Source: Segatella copri (GTDB taxonomy: Bacteria; Bacteroidota; Bacteroidia; Bacteroidales; Bacteroidaceae). From it: DNA of 7,327 bases. A program made the position numbers and the translations under genes. Shown piece by piece: positions 1 to 6,056 of the stretch. The stretch is from contig NZ_JAHOEA010000093.1 of NCBI RefSeq assembly GCF_019127135.1, positions 1 to 7,327 on the forward strand, in the 5' to 3' direction. The number at the start of each line of letters is the position of its first letter. Positions within the stretch are counted from its first letter, which is position 1. The notes beneath the pieces are model-generated. The model was not told the DNA's origin. It saw only the letters and a list, made by a program, of their open reading frames with translations, and searched no databases.

Positions 1-60
1 GTTCTACCCTATGTGATACACCCCAAAACGGCCGTTCTCGGACGGGCTGGGGGGGGGTAA
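1..60 (+). CDS. Possible 3' end of an unidentified upstream gene
   Basis: Frame 1 is open from the window edge to a TAA at 58-60 and gives 19 residues ending in three glycines encoded by the G9 tract. I recognise no family from so short a piece. Frame 3 is also open from the edge and runs on to a TAA at 99-101, just before the ribosome binding site of the acyltransferase gene, so either frame could be the true end of the upstream gene. The stretch could equally be noncoding repeat DNA, because it is far more GC-rich than what follows and shares a motif with the palindrome at the right edge of the window. Treat this as a placeholder for whatever precedes the operon. Confidence 0.25.
   Translation, partial: VLPYVIHPKTAVLGRAGGG
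27..46. repeat. GC-rich palindromic segment near left edge
   Basis: AACGGCCGTT at 27-36 is a perfect 10-base palindrome. The overlapping segment can also fold as CCGT (32-35) with ACGG (42-45) around a six-base loop. The motif GTTCTCGGACG at 34-44 matches, in 10 of 11 positions, the reverse complement of 7282-7292 at the other end of the window. This suggests a degenerate dispersed repeat, but the piece is cut by the window edge and could be ordinary coding sequence. Confidence 0.3.
49..57. repeat. Homopolymer run of nine G
   Basis: Nine consecutive G are followed directly by TAAATAG, 61 bases before the first clear gene of the operon. The run is seen directly. Adding one G would move frame 1 past the TAA at 58 and into the frame that ends at 99-101. 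Removing one would let frame 1 end at a TAG one codon later. Such runs can slip during replication and can also be miscounted in assemblies. Whether it has any regulatory role is unknown. Confidence 0.85.
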
Positions 61-105
61 ATAGTAGTAATTCATATACAGCTTGTCGCATGGCTGCTTA
101 AAAAG

Positions 106-112
106 AAAGGAG
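106..112 (+). promoter_or_regulatory. Ribosome binding site of the acyltransferase gene
   Basis: AAAGGAG lies five bases before the ATG at 118 and supports that start. It is the only strong Shine-Dalgarno-like sequence before any gene in the window. The other five genes have A-rich or AT-rich leaders, or start on or next to the stop codon of the previous gene. Confidence 0.65.
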
Positions 113-117
113 TAGCC

Positions 118-927
118 ATGTTGATAAGCAAAATAAAGAGACTATTATCGTATAACGTTCTGAAAACACTTTATGTGAATTTCAGCATTTTCCCATTGAA
201 AGTCGCTGTCAAATTGCCATTGCAGATTGGTTGGAGAGTTGAGTTCCAACATCTGTATAAAGGCTGTATCAAGTTGGATGACAATGTACGGCTAAACCGT
301 TATATGGTCAAGATAGGAATAACGTCATTCCCTATGATTTCCACCAAAAGCAATTATACACTCATTCGTTTCGCTAAAAATGGAACAATGTCATTTGGTA
401 ACGATGTGTTGATTCATAATGGTGTCAGTTTGATAACTTCAGAAGGTGGAAACATTAGAATTGGTTCAGATTGTGTAATCAATCAGCGCACCAAGATCTA
501 TTCTCAAAAGACCGTGACGATAGGAAACCATTGCCGTTTGGGATGGGAGTGCCAAGTCATGGACTCAGACTGCCATTTGGTGTATAATGATAATAAGAAG
601 ACAATAGGAAACCCCATAGGCGAAGTATATATTGGCGATAATGTTTGGTTGGCATCACGAGTTTCGGTAATGAAGGGTGTTACGATTCCATCGTTTTCAA
701 TTGTATCTGGAAATTCTGTTGTACTAAAGTCTTTCGCAGATATAACGACTAAGGGAAACTTCTTTGTTGGAAGTCCTGCAGTTTTGAAAGCAACAGGTGT
801 GTACCGTTTGCTGAATAATGCTTTTGAGATGCAGATGAAAAATCATTTTGCGGCATCTGGAGTACGGTATGTAAAAGTCTCTGAATTAAATGATTTTAAT
901 TATTTAGATTATCTCGTAAAAGAATAA
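118..927 (+). CDS. Hexapeptide-repeat (left-handed beta-helix) acyltransferase
   Basis: The 269-residue product belongs to the LbH/WbbJ-type acyltransferases, which usually move an acetyl group from acetyl-CoA to a sugar hydroxyl in the cytoplasm. Imperfect hexapeptide repeats run from about residue 85 to 205, with turns such as IRIGSDCVI, VTIGNHCRLG and VYIGDNVWLAS. The sequence DSDCH at 149-153 fits the conserved Asp-x-His segment of this family, and its histidine is the probable catalytic base. VGSPA at 217-221 matches the usual Gly-x-Pro-Ala end of the helix. The first ~80 residues and the last ~45 lie outside the repeats; there is no clear signal peptide or membrane segment. The start is fixed by a good ribosome binding site at 106-112. 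The stop codon abuts the flippase ATG with no gap, so the two are probably translationally coupled. The likely role is O-acetylation of the repeat unit, but the acyl group and sugar cannot be told from sequence. Confidence 0.88.
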   Translation: MLISKIKRLLSYNVLKTLYVNFSIFPLKVAVKLPLQIGWRVEFQHLYKGCIKLDDNVRLNRYMVKIGITSFPMISTKSNYTLIRFAKNGTMSFGNDVLIHNGVSLITSEGGNIRIGSDCVINQRTKIYSQKTVTIGNHCRLGWECQVMDSDCHLVYNDNKKTIGNPIGEVYIGDNVWLASRVSVMKGVTIPSFSIVSGNSVVLKSFADITTKGNFFVGSPAVLKATGVYRLLNNAFEMQMKNHFAASGVRYVKVSELNDFNYLDYLVKE

Positions 928-2364
928 ATGACAGAAGATATAAAAAAAGACACGTTAAAAGGGGTAAAATGGACAGCTATTGAAAAGATTGCATTGCAAG
1001 GCATCCAATTTGTGATAGGCTTGATACTTGCCAGATTGCTATCTCCGTCAGATTTTGGCTTGGTGGGAATGTTGGCAATCTTTATTTCTATTTCACAGAC
1101 ATTCATAGATGGAGGATTCAGCAATGCGCTTATCAGAAAGATTGATCGAACTGAAACAGATTGTTCTACGGCTTTCTATTTCAATATAGTGGTGGGAATT
1201 GTCTGCTATGGCATATTATTTCTGATTTCGCCATTGGTTGCCGATTTTTTCAATACGCCCATACTGAGTGACTTGCTTAAAATCATAGGTCTCTCTATAT
1301 TTGTCAATTCATTGGAAATAGTACAAGTCGCCAAGTTGACTGTTGACATTAACTTCAAGGCACAAGCACGAGCCACAGTTTTCTCAGTCTCATTGTCTGG
1401 CTGCATTGGCATCGCTATGGCTTATCATGGATATGGTGTATGGGCGTTGGCATGGCAAACTGTGTTTGGAGCAATATTCAGATGTGTGATATTGTGGTAT
1501 CAGACCAAGTGGAAGCCAATGCTTGTATTTTCCAAGGCATCTTTCACCGACTTGTTTTCATACGGAAGCAAATTGCTTGCTTCCAATCTGTTAGGTACCA
1601 TTTATGCTAATATGACAACCTTGGCAATCGGCAAATTCTACACGCCAAAAGATTTGGGATACTATTCTCGTGGTCAGCAGTTTGCTCATTTGCCAAGCAC
1701 GGCAATCATAGACACCATAGGTAGAGTCACGTTTCCAATATTGGCGAAGATACAAAATGATGATGAACGATTGGTATCGGTATATAGAAAGTATATCCGT
1801 GTTACATCTATACCTATTATCTTCTTCTTGATGTTATTGGCAGCAGTTGCCAAACCTTTGATTTTGGTTCTTCTTACAGAGAAATGGCTTGATGCGACAT
1901 TATTCTTGCAGATATTTTGTTTCGCCTTTATGACAGAACATATTTCAAAACTCAACTTGAACCTATTGCAAGTTAAAGGTCGCTCAGACTTATATCTTAG
2001 GTTGGAAATTATCAAGAAGGTGATAGCATTCCTAATATTGATGTGCTCCATTCCATTTGGGGTAGTCATTATCTGTGTTAGTAAGGTACTGAATGGACAA
2101 GTTTCCCTTTTCATTAATACCTATTATACAGGCAAGCTTTTCGGCTTGGGGTATCTTAAACAATTCTCAGATTTCATCAAGTATTTGACAGTGTCGCTGT
2201 TGGCATGTTTGCCTGCTTACGTACTGACATTCACGACGATAGCACCAATATTGCAATTGGCAATAGGTTGCGTTACGGCTTGTATTTTATATTATGTAAT
2301 GCTGAGAAAAGATAATATAATGATAGAAATAAGAAGTACTATTATCAATAAAATCAAAAAATAA
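928..2364 (+). CDS. wzx: Wzx-type repeat-unit flippase (WzxC/RfbX-like, MOP superfamily)
   Basis: This 478-residue polytopic membrane protein has the length and pattern of WzxC-type polysaccharide flippases, which turn undecaprenyl-linked repeat units from the cytoplasmic to the periplasmic face of the inner membrane. The N-terminal block at residues 11-70 is diagnostic: GVKWTAIEK, then ILARLLSPSDFGLVGM, then a helix ending in FIDGGFSNALIRK. Hydrophobic segments recur at about 25-55, 84-105, 114-130, 150-168, 172-190, 293-317, 324-338, 364-386, 417-435 and 438-458. The segment FYTPKDLGYYSRGQQ at 237-251 is another family-typical loop. The ATG directly follows the TAA of the acyltransferase gene. 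The polyol-phosphate transferase gene starts two bases after its own stop. The substrate is presumably the glycan built by the neighbouring transferases. I use wzx as a role name, not as a claim of orthology to a specific locus. Confidence 0.92.
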   Translation: MTEDIKKDTLKGVKWTAIEKIALQGIQFVIGLILARLLSPSDFGLVGMLAIFISISQTFIDGGFSNALIRKIDRTETDCSTAFYFNIVVGIVCYGILFLISPLVADFFNTPILSDLLKIIGLSIFVNSLEIVQVAKLTVDINFKAQARATVFSVSLSGCIGIAMAYHGYGVWALAWQTVFGAIFRCVILWYQTKWKPMLVFSKASFTDLFSYGSKLLASNLLGTIYANMTTLAIGKFYTPKDLGYYSRGQQFAHLPSTAIIDTIGRVTFPILAKIQNDDERLVSVYRKYIRVTSIPIIFFLMLLAAVAKPLILVLLTEKWLDATLFLQIFCFAFMTEHISKLNLNLLQVKGRSDLYLRLEIIKKVIAFLILMCSIPFGVVIICVSKVLNGQVSLFINTYYTGKLFGLGYLKQFSDFIKYLTVSLLACLPAYVLTFTTIAPILQLAIGCVTACILYYVMLRKDNIMIEIRSTIINKIKK

Positions 2365-2366
2365 AT

Positions 2367-3551
2367 ATGTTACCGATAACATTATATGGAGCATTCGCAA
2401 GACTGCTGAACGCATTCATTCCAATAAAGAAAAAAACATGGGTGTTTGGAGCCGATTATGGCAAAAGCTATAGAGAAGGCTCAAAATATCTATTGGAATA
2501 TATGCTGAAGAATCATCCTGATTACAACTGTTGTTTTCTTACTTGGTCATCGCAGGTGTATGATGATTTGCGAGCTAAAGGTATTCCTGTAGAGATGAAC
2601 TATTCTCTAAAAGGGATATTTAAAGCTGTAAAAGCAGAATGTATATTTACGACACAGACTACAGCGGATATACATTTCACATATAAAAAACACGACCGTA
2701 GATTCTTTTATTTGGTGCATGGGCAACCTCTTAAAATAGCTCAAAGTGCTTTGAAAGATACTGCTTATTGGAAGAAATACCACAAGAAAGAATCAGTGCT
2801 TGTTCGTTTTAAGGAGTGGTTGACGCATTTCTTTAATGACGGTTATTCAATGAATGATGTGGAGTTCGTAGCGGCTACTTCTGATTTCTTGAAACCCTAT
2901 ATGGAGAAGGACTTTGGCAACAAACCACCAGTAAAAGTGATGGGGATGCCAAGAAATGACGCATTGTTCCAACCAGAAAGAATGGGAAAAGAGAAATGGG
3001 TGAATGGCACAGAAAGGAAGTTCGTCATCACCTATATGCCTACTCATCGTGCTTACGGCAAGGGACAGGCTTCGCCTACACCTTTTAAGGACCGTCCTGA
3101 CATTCAACGATGGATGCGAGAAAACGATGTGGTGTTGCTTGTAAAAAATCACCCTAACATGATTAAACAATGCAAGTCATTTTACAGTTCTGATTGTATT
3201 ATTGACATTACGACACAAATGATAGATCCGCAAGTGGCTATCTATCACTCTGATGTCTTGGTAACGGATTTTTCCAGCGTGTGGATGGATTACCTACTTC
3301 TTCGACGTCCCATCATTTTCTATATATATGATGATTTTGAGCATAATGATGTTGGCTGTCATTATGATATTCGAAAGAATCCTCCAGGACATTTCTGCTA
3401 TTCAGAGGATGAATTCTTCGAATTGATAAAGAAAACAAAATTTCATTATGATGCAATGAAACCAAGTGACGAGATTGTTGGCATGTATCATAAGTATGTG
3501 GATGGAAAAGCGTGTGAAAGATATTTTAATGTGATTGCAAATGGAAAATAA
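2367..3551 (+). CDS. CDP-glycerol/CDP-ribitol polyol-phosphotransferase family protein (TagB/TagF-like)
   Basis: The 394-residue product matches the CDP-glycerol:poly(glycerophosphate) glycerophosphotransferase family (Glyphos_transf), whose members move glycerol-phosphate or ribitol-phosphate from a CDP donor to an acceptor at the cytoplasmic membrane face. Family motifs appear in order: VFGADYG at 26-32, LVHGQPLK at 116-123 (usual form HGTPLK), GMPRND at 193-198, TYMPTHR at 222-228, LVKNHP at 258-263, SDVLVTDFSSVWMDY at 295-309, RRPIIFY at 313-319 and DGKACER at 379-385. The histidines at 118 and 262 correspond to the two conserved histidines known to matter in TagF. There is one catalytic domain and no fused glycosyltransferase. 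The gene sits two bases after the flippase gene and overlaps the polymerase gene. It probably adds a polyol-phosphate to the repeat unit. Glycerol versus ribitol cannot be decided here, and no gene making a CDP-polyol is in the window. Confidence 0.88.
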   Translation: MLPITLYGAFARLLNAFIPIKKKTWVFGADYGKSYREGSKYLLEYMLKNHPDYNCCFLTWSSQVYDDLRAKGIPVEMNYSLKGIFKAVKAECIFTTQTTADIHFTYKKHDRRFFYLVHGQPLKIAQSALKDTAYWKKYHKKESVLVRFKEWLTHFFNDGYSMNDVEFVAATSDFLKPYMEKDFGNKPPVKVMGMPRNDALFQPERMGKEKWVNGTERKFVITYMPTHRAYGKGQASPTPFKDRPDIQRWMRENDVVLLVKNHPNMIKQCKSFYSSDCIIDITTQMIDPQVAIYHSDVLVTDFSSVWMDYLLLRRPIIFYIYDDFEHNDVGCHYDIRKNPPGHFCYSEDEFFELIKKTKFHYDAMKPSDEIVGMYHKYVDGKACERYFNVIANGK

Positions 3552-4764
3552 ACTAATTAAATTAGCCTTTTATGTGCTGTCTTCTTTTTTCCTTCTCACT
3601 TTAATTCTCAGACTTTTTAATCTAATAAATATTGACTTACATATTTCACAGATTATGTCTGTAGTATTTTTATTGAGTGGAATCTGTTGTGCTCGAAAAA
3701 TAAAAACTAATGGCTTCGATATCCTTGTATTTGTTTATTTAGCCTATATGCTTTTTAATGGTCTTTTAATTGATTATAATTATCATGGTGAATTCTTTTA
3801 TAAAGCTCTTTTGTCGCATGTATTTCCTGTTATGTGCTATTTTATAGGTAGATATATAAATATAGATATAAGTATTTATTTAGATAAAATGAAATATCCA
3901 TTACTATTTACTATGATTTGTGGTATCGCATTCTATTATCTTCATCCTTCTTGGTATGTAGTGATGAAAGAGTCACAAATTGGTGAATATGCTAATGAAA
4001 TGAGCATATCTGGTGTTTATCGCCTTTCTTCGTTTTGGGGGCATCCTTATGTTTTGGGTTATGCGACATTACTTTACTCTTTATGGCTAACATATAGAGT
4101 AATTCTTGGCGTTGACAAAACTAAAAAATTACTTTTAAATTTTGTAACTCTTTTTATTTGTATAGTTGTGCTGATGTTAGCCCAATTGCGAGTGACCATT
4201 GTTGTATATGTACTTTGTTTGATATATATGCTCTTTTTTGCAAGAAAAGAGCCCATGTCACAGAAAATAAAGAAGATACTATTAGTTTTCTTCGTTTTTT
4301 TTACTTTTGCTTTTCTGTTTGTTCAATTTGCAACGGATAGTTTAGGATATATTAATGATCATATGTTAAATCTGACAGAAAATAATTCCATGTCAGACAG
4401 ATTTGAGCACACCGCAGGTGGTGTTAGTTTATACTCTTTTTGGGGAGATGGATTGGGCAGATATGGCTATCCTGCTAGAGAACACGGAATGTGGGCTATA
4501 GTTGATCATGAATTTCAATGTCATGTCGCAGAGTTAGGGTATTTAGGCGTGTTTTTGTTGTGCTGTATTATTTCTTTCACAATTGTGAGATGCGTTAAAA
4601 GACGATATCTTGTTGTTGAAAATTCTATTCTTTTATTCTTTATTATAGCGATGCTTGGAGCTAGTGTCTTAAGTAATTCTCATCAATATAATTATATTTT
4701 TTGGTATACCTTAGGAATAGTATGGTCCAATAATTATAAAAAATGTATAGATAATAAATTGTAA
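3541..4764 (+). CDS. wzy: Wzy-like polysaccharide polymerase (O-antigen polymerase/ligase family)
   Basis: This very hydrophobic protein of 407 residues has about ten predicted membrane segments, as expected of Wzy polymerases, which join flipped repeat units in the periplasm. I chose the ATG at 3541. A TTG two codons upstream (3535) is in frame but has no better support. Either start overlaps the end of the polyol-phosphate transferase gene, by 11 bases from the ATG. The features that fit Wzy/ligase proteins are YRLSSFWGHPYVLGY at 160-174, AQLRVT at about 214-219, and a large polar loop at about 265-325 containing GDGLGRYGYP and then DHEFQCHVAELGYLG, with membrane segments after it. Wzy sequences diverge strongly, so the call rests on topology, these motifs and position beside wzx. 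The gene is markedly AT-rich: line 3841-3900 has 9 G+C in 60 bases by hand count. An O-antigen ligase is the main alternative. Confidence 0.82.
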   Translation: MENKLIKLAFYVLSSFFLLTLILRLFNLINIDLHISQIMSVVFLLSGICCARKIKTNGFDILVFVYLAYMLFNGLLIDYNYHGEFFYKALLSHVFPVMCYFIGRYINIDISIYLDKMKYPLLFTMICGIAFYYLHPSWYVVMKESQIGEYANEMSISGVYRLSSFWGHPYVLGYATLLYSLWLTYRVILGVDKTKKLLLNFVTLFICIVVLMLAQLRVTIVVYVLCLIYMLFFARKEPMSQKIKKILLVFFVFFTFAFLFVQFATDSLGYINDHMLNLTENNSMSDRFEHTAGGVSLYSFWGDGLGRYGYPAREHGMWAIVDHEFQCHVAELGYLGVFLLCCIISFTIVRCVKRRYLVVENSILLFFIIAMLGASVLSNSHQYNYIFWYTLGIVWSNNYKKCIDNKL

Positions 4765-4766
4765 CA

Positions 4767-5834
4767 ATGAAAATAGTACATATTGAATCTGGTCTTGGCA
4801 ACCAAATGTTAAGCTATTGTGAATACTTGGCATTGAAAAGCCTTCATCCCGATGAGGATATATACATAGAGACGATGATTTACGACATTCCCGAATGTAA
4901 TGAGGTCATCAATCAGTGGAATGGATATGAGTTGAAACGCATTTTCGGCATAGATGCTCCTAATATCAAGGAGCGATTTACGGAAGAGGAGTGGCAGAAA
5001 ATCATGGAAGAGGTGCATGCCTCTGAGTTTTGGGACAAAAACTGGAACTATCCAGTATATATCACATACGCTTTGTGCAATGCTGGACTCGACATCCGGA
5101 ACATCCGAGGCGACTTCGAGTTGAAGGTAGCAACACGCAACCTCAACATGAAGGTGGAATACAAACCAACGTTGAAGGAAAGGTTGATAGACTCGCCATT
5201 GGGTGACTTGTTCAAGCGCACCTATCGCACAGTCCGCAAGCAGCATTTCATCACTTGCGACTGTCATTATCAAGATGTTTTCTATGAAGGGGATGACAGC
5301 GTGTTCACAGGTCAATGGCTTTCTCTGAAAAGAATCGGGAGCGGTATGGAGCGGATAGAGAAGGAAGTAAGGGAGGTTTTCACTTTTCCGGAGTTCAAGG
5401 ATTTTCAGAACAAGGAAATGGCAGCCTTCCTTGATGGTTGTAATGCCGTTGCCATCCATGCTCGACGTGGCGATATGCTCGGCTGCAATGGTTATTGTTA
5501 TAAGTTCGGTTATTTCAAGCGAGCTATCAGTCATATCAAGAAGAAGGTGGAGAATCCTGTGTTCGTTTTCTTCTGCGATTCAGGGAGCGTGGAATGGTGT
5601 AAGCAGAATGCCCAGATTTTCAACCTCGACTTTGTGAAAGACAAGATATATTTCGTGGATTGGAATAAGGGAGAGGAAAGCTTCCGTGACATGCAGCTTA
5701 TGGCGCACTGCAAGCACGCCGTCATCACCAACAGTTCTTTCGGTTGGTGGGGAGCGTTCTTCATTCAGAATCCGAATAAGATAACCATCTCTCCTAAACA
5801 GGAGATTTCCACTAATACTACTTATCATTGTTAA
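4767..5834 (+). CDS. Alpha-1,2-fucosyltransferase-like glycosyltransferase, GT11 family
   Basis: The 355-residue product carries the GT11 signature set. ESGLGNQMLSYCEYLALK at 7-24 is the N-terminal GGLGNQ-type motif. VAIHARRGDML at 228-238 contains the HxRRGD donor-binding motif. VFVFFCDSGSVEWCK at 265-279 and DMQLMAHCKHAVITNSSFG followed by WWGA at 308-330 are the C-terminal motifs. Known members move fucose from GDP-fucose to a galactose O-2; the acceptor here is unknown. The HxRRGD motif lies near residue 231, later than in many bacterial members, because of a long segment at about 30-180. The protein ends soon after ISPKQEISTN (341-350), whereas many relatives run on for a short tail with another tryptophan, so the end may be slightly shortened. 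The gene starts two bases after the polymerase stop and is clearly less AT-rich than it: line 5101-5160 has 30 G+C in 60 bases by hand count. GDP-fucose genes must lie elsewhere. Confidence 0.9.
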   Translation: MKIVHIESGLGNQMLSYCEYLALKSLHPDEDIYIETMIYDIPECNEVINQWNGYELKRIFGIDAPNIKERFTEEEWQKIMEEVHASEFWDKNWNYPVYITYALCNAGLDIRNIRGDFELKVATRNLNMKVEYKPTLKERLIDSPLGDLFKRTYRTVRKQHFITCDCHYQDVFYEGDDSVFTGQWLSLKRIGSGMERIEKEVREVFTFPEFKDFQNKEMAAFLDGCNAVAIHARRGDMLGCNGYCYKFGYFKRAISHIKKKVENPVFVFFCDSGSVEWCKQNAQIFNLDFVKDKIYFVDWNKGEESFRDMQLMAHCKHAVITNSSFGWWGAFFIQNPNKITISPKQEISTNTTYHC

Positions 5835-6056
5835 TTATTTGAAAAAGAAAGCAAGAACCGTAAAAAGTGAGTTGCTCAAGAATTATATGTTCTTGGATAC
5901 CTAATTAAAATTGAAAATTAGAATTATAAGTATTTGTAGAGAGAATACATTGCTATACAGTTGACTATATTATTTGAAGTTTTATAAGCTTTTCAATTGC
6001 AGCAGTTTCATTTCCTTAGAGCGAATACTTTATATAATACTTACAATATTACCGAT
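5835..6056. other. Intergenic gap between fucosyltransferase and GT4 genes
   Basis: This 222-base AT-rich gap is the only real break between the six genes. It holds two small inverted repeats (5877-5895 and 5901-5921), and near 5960-5977 a TTGACTATATTATTTG stretch that faintly resembles promoter elements but does not fit the Bacteroidota TAnnTTTG consensus with correct spacing. I see no continuation of the GT11 protein in it and no convincing small gene. An in-frame TTG at 5997 would extend the GT4 gene into the gap but is not favoured. The gap may mark an old recombination junction or a second transcription unit. Confidence 0.5.
5877..5895 (+). terminator. Small inverted repeat downstream of the fucosyltransferase gene
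   Basis: CAAGAA (5877-5882) and TTCTTG (5890-5895) can pair as a six-base stem around a seven-base loop, 42 bases after the GT11 stop codon. No T-run follows directly, and the stem is weak, so terminator function is doubtful. A second weak repeat, CTAATT (5901-5906) with AATTAG (5916-5921), lies just downstream. Confidence 0.2.

Noticed and set aside
1686..2114. 142-codon minus-strand frame opposite the flippase gene
   Set aside because: It is fully covered by a well-supported membrane protein gene, and the predicted peptide has no recognisable domain.
2847..3170. 107-codon minus-strand frame opposite the polyol-phosphate transferase gene
   Set aside because: It is a shadow of conserved motifs on the + strand; the composition (many His, Cys and Phe) looks non-native.
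3535..3540. TTG start for the polymerase gene
   Set aside because: An ATG two codons later is the simpler start, and there is no ribosome binding site favouring the TTG.
4809..5534. 241-codon open frame on the minus strand inside the fucosyltransferase gene
   Set aside because: It lies opposite a gene with clear GT11 motifs, its translation shows no family resemblance, and long antisense frames arise easily in the less AT-rich coding sequence here.
5960..5977. Promoter-like TTGACTATATTATTTG stretch before the GT4 gene
   Set aside because: The spacing fits neither the Bacteroidota TTTG/TAnnTTTG pair nor a sigma70 promoter well, and such strings are common in AT-rich DNA.
5997..6056. 20-residue upstream extension of the GT4 protein from a TTG
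   Set aside because: The ATG at 6057 gives the typical GT4 opening MKILHICWSLANGG, while the extra residues match nothing in the family.
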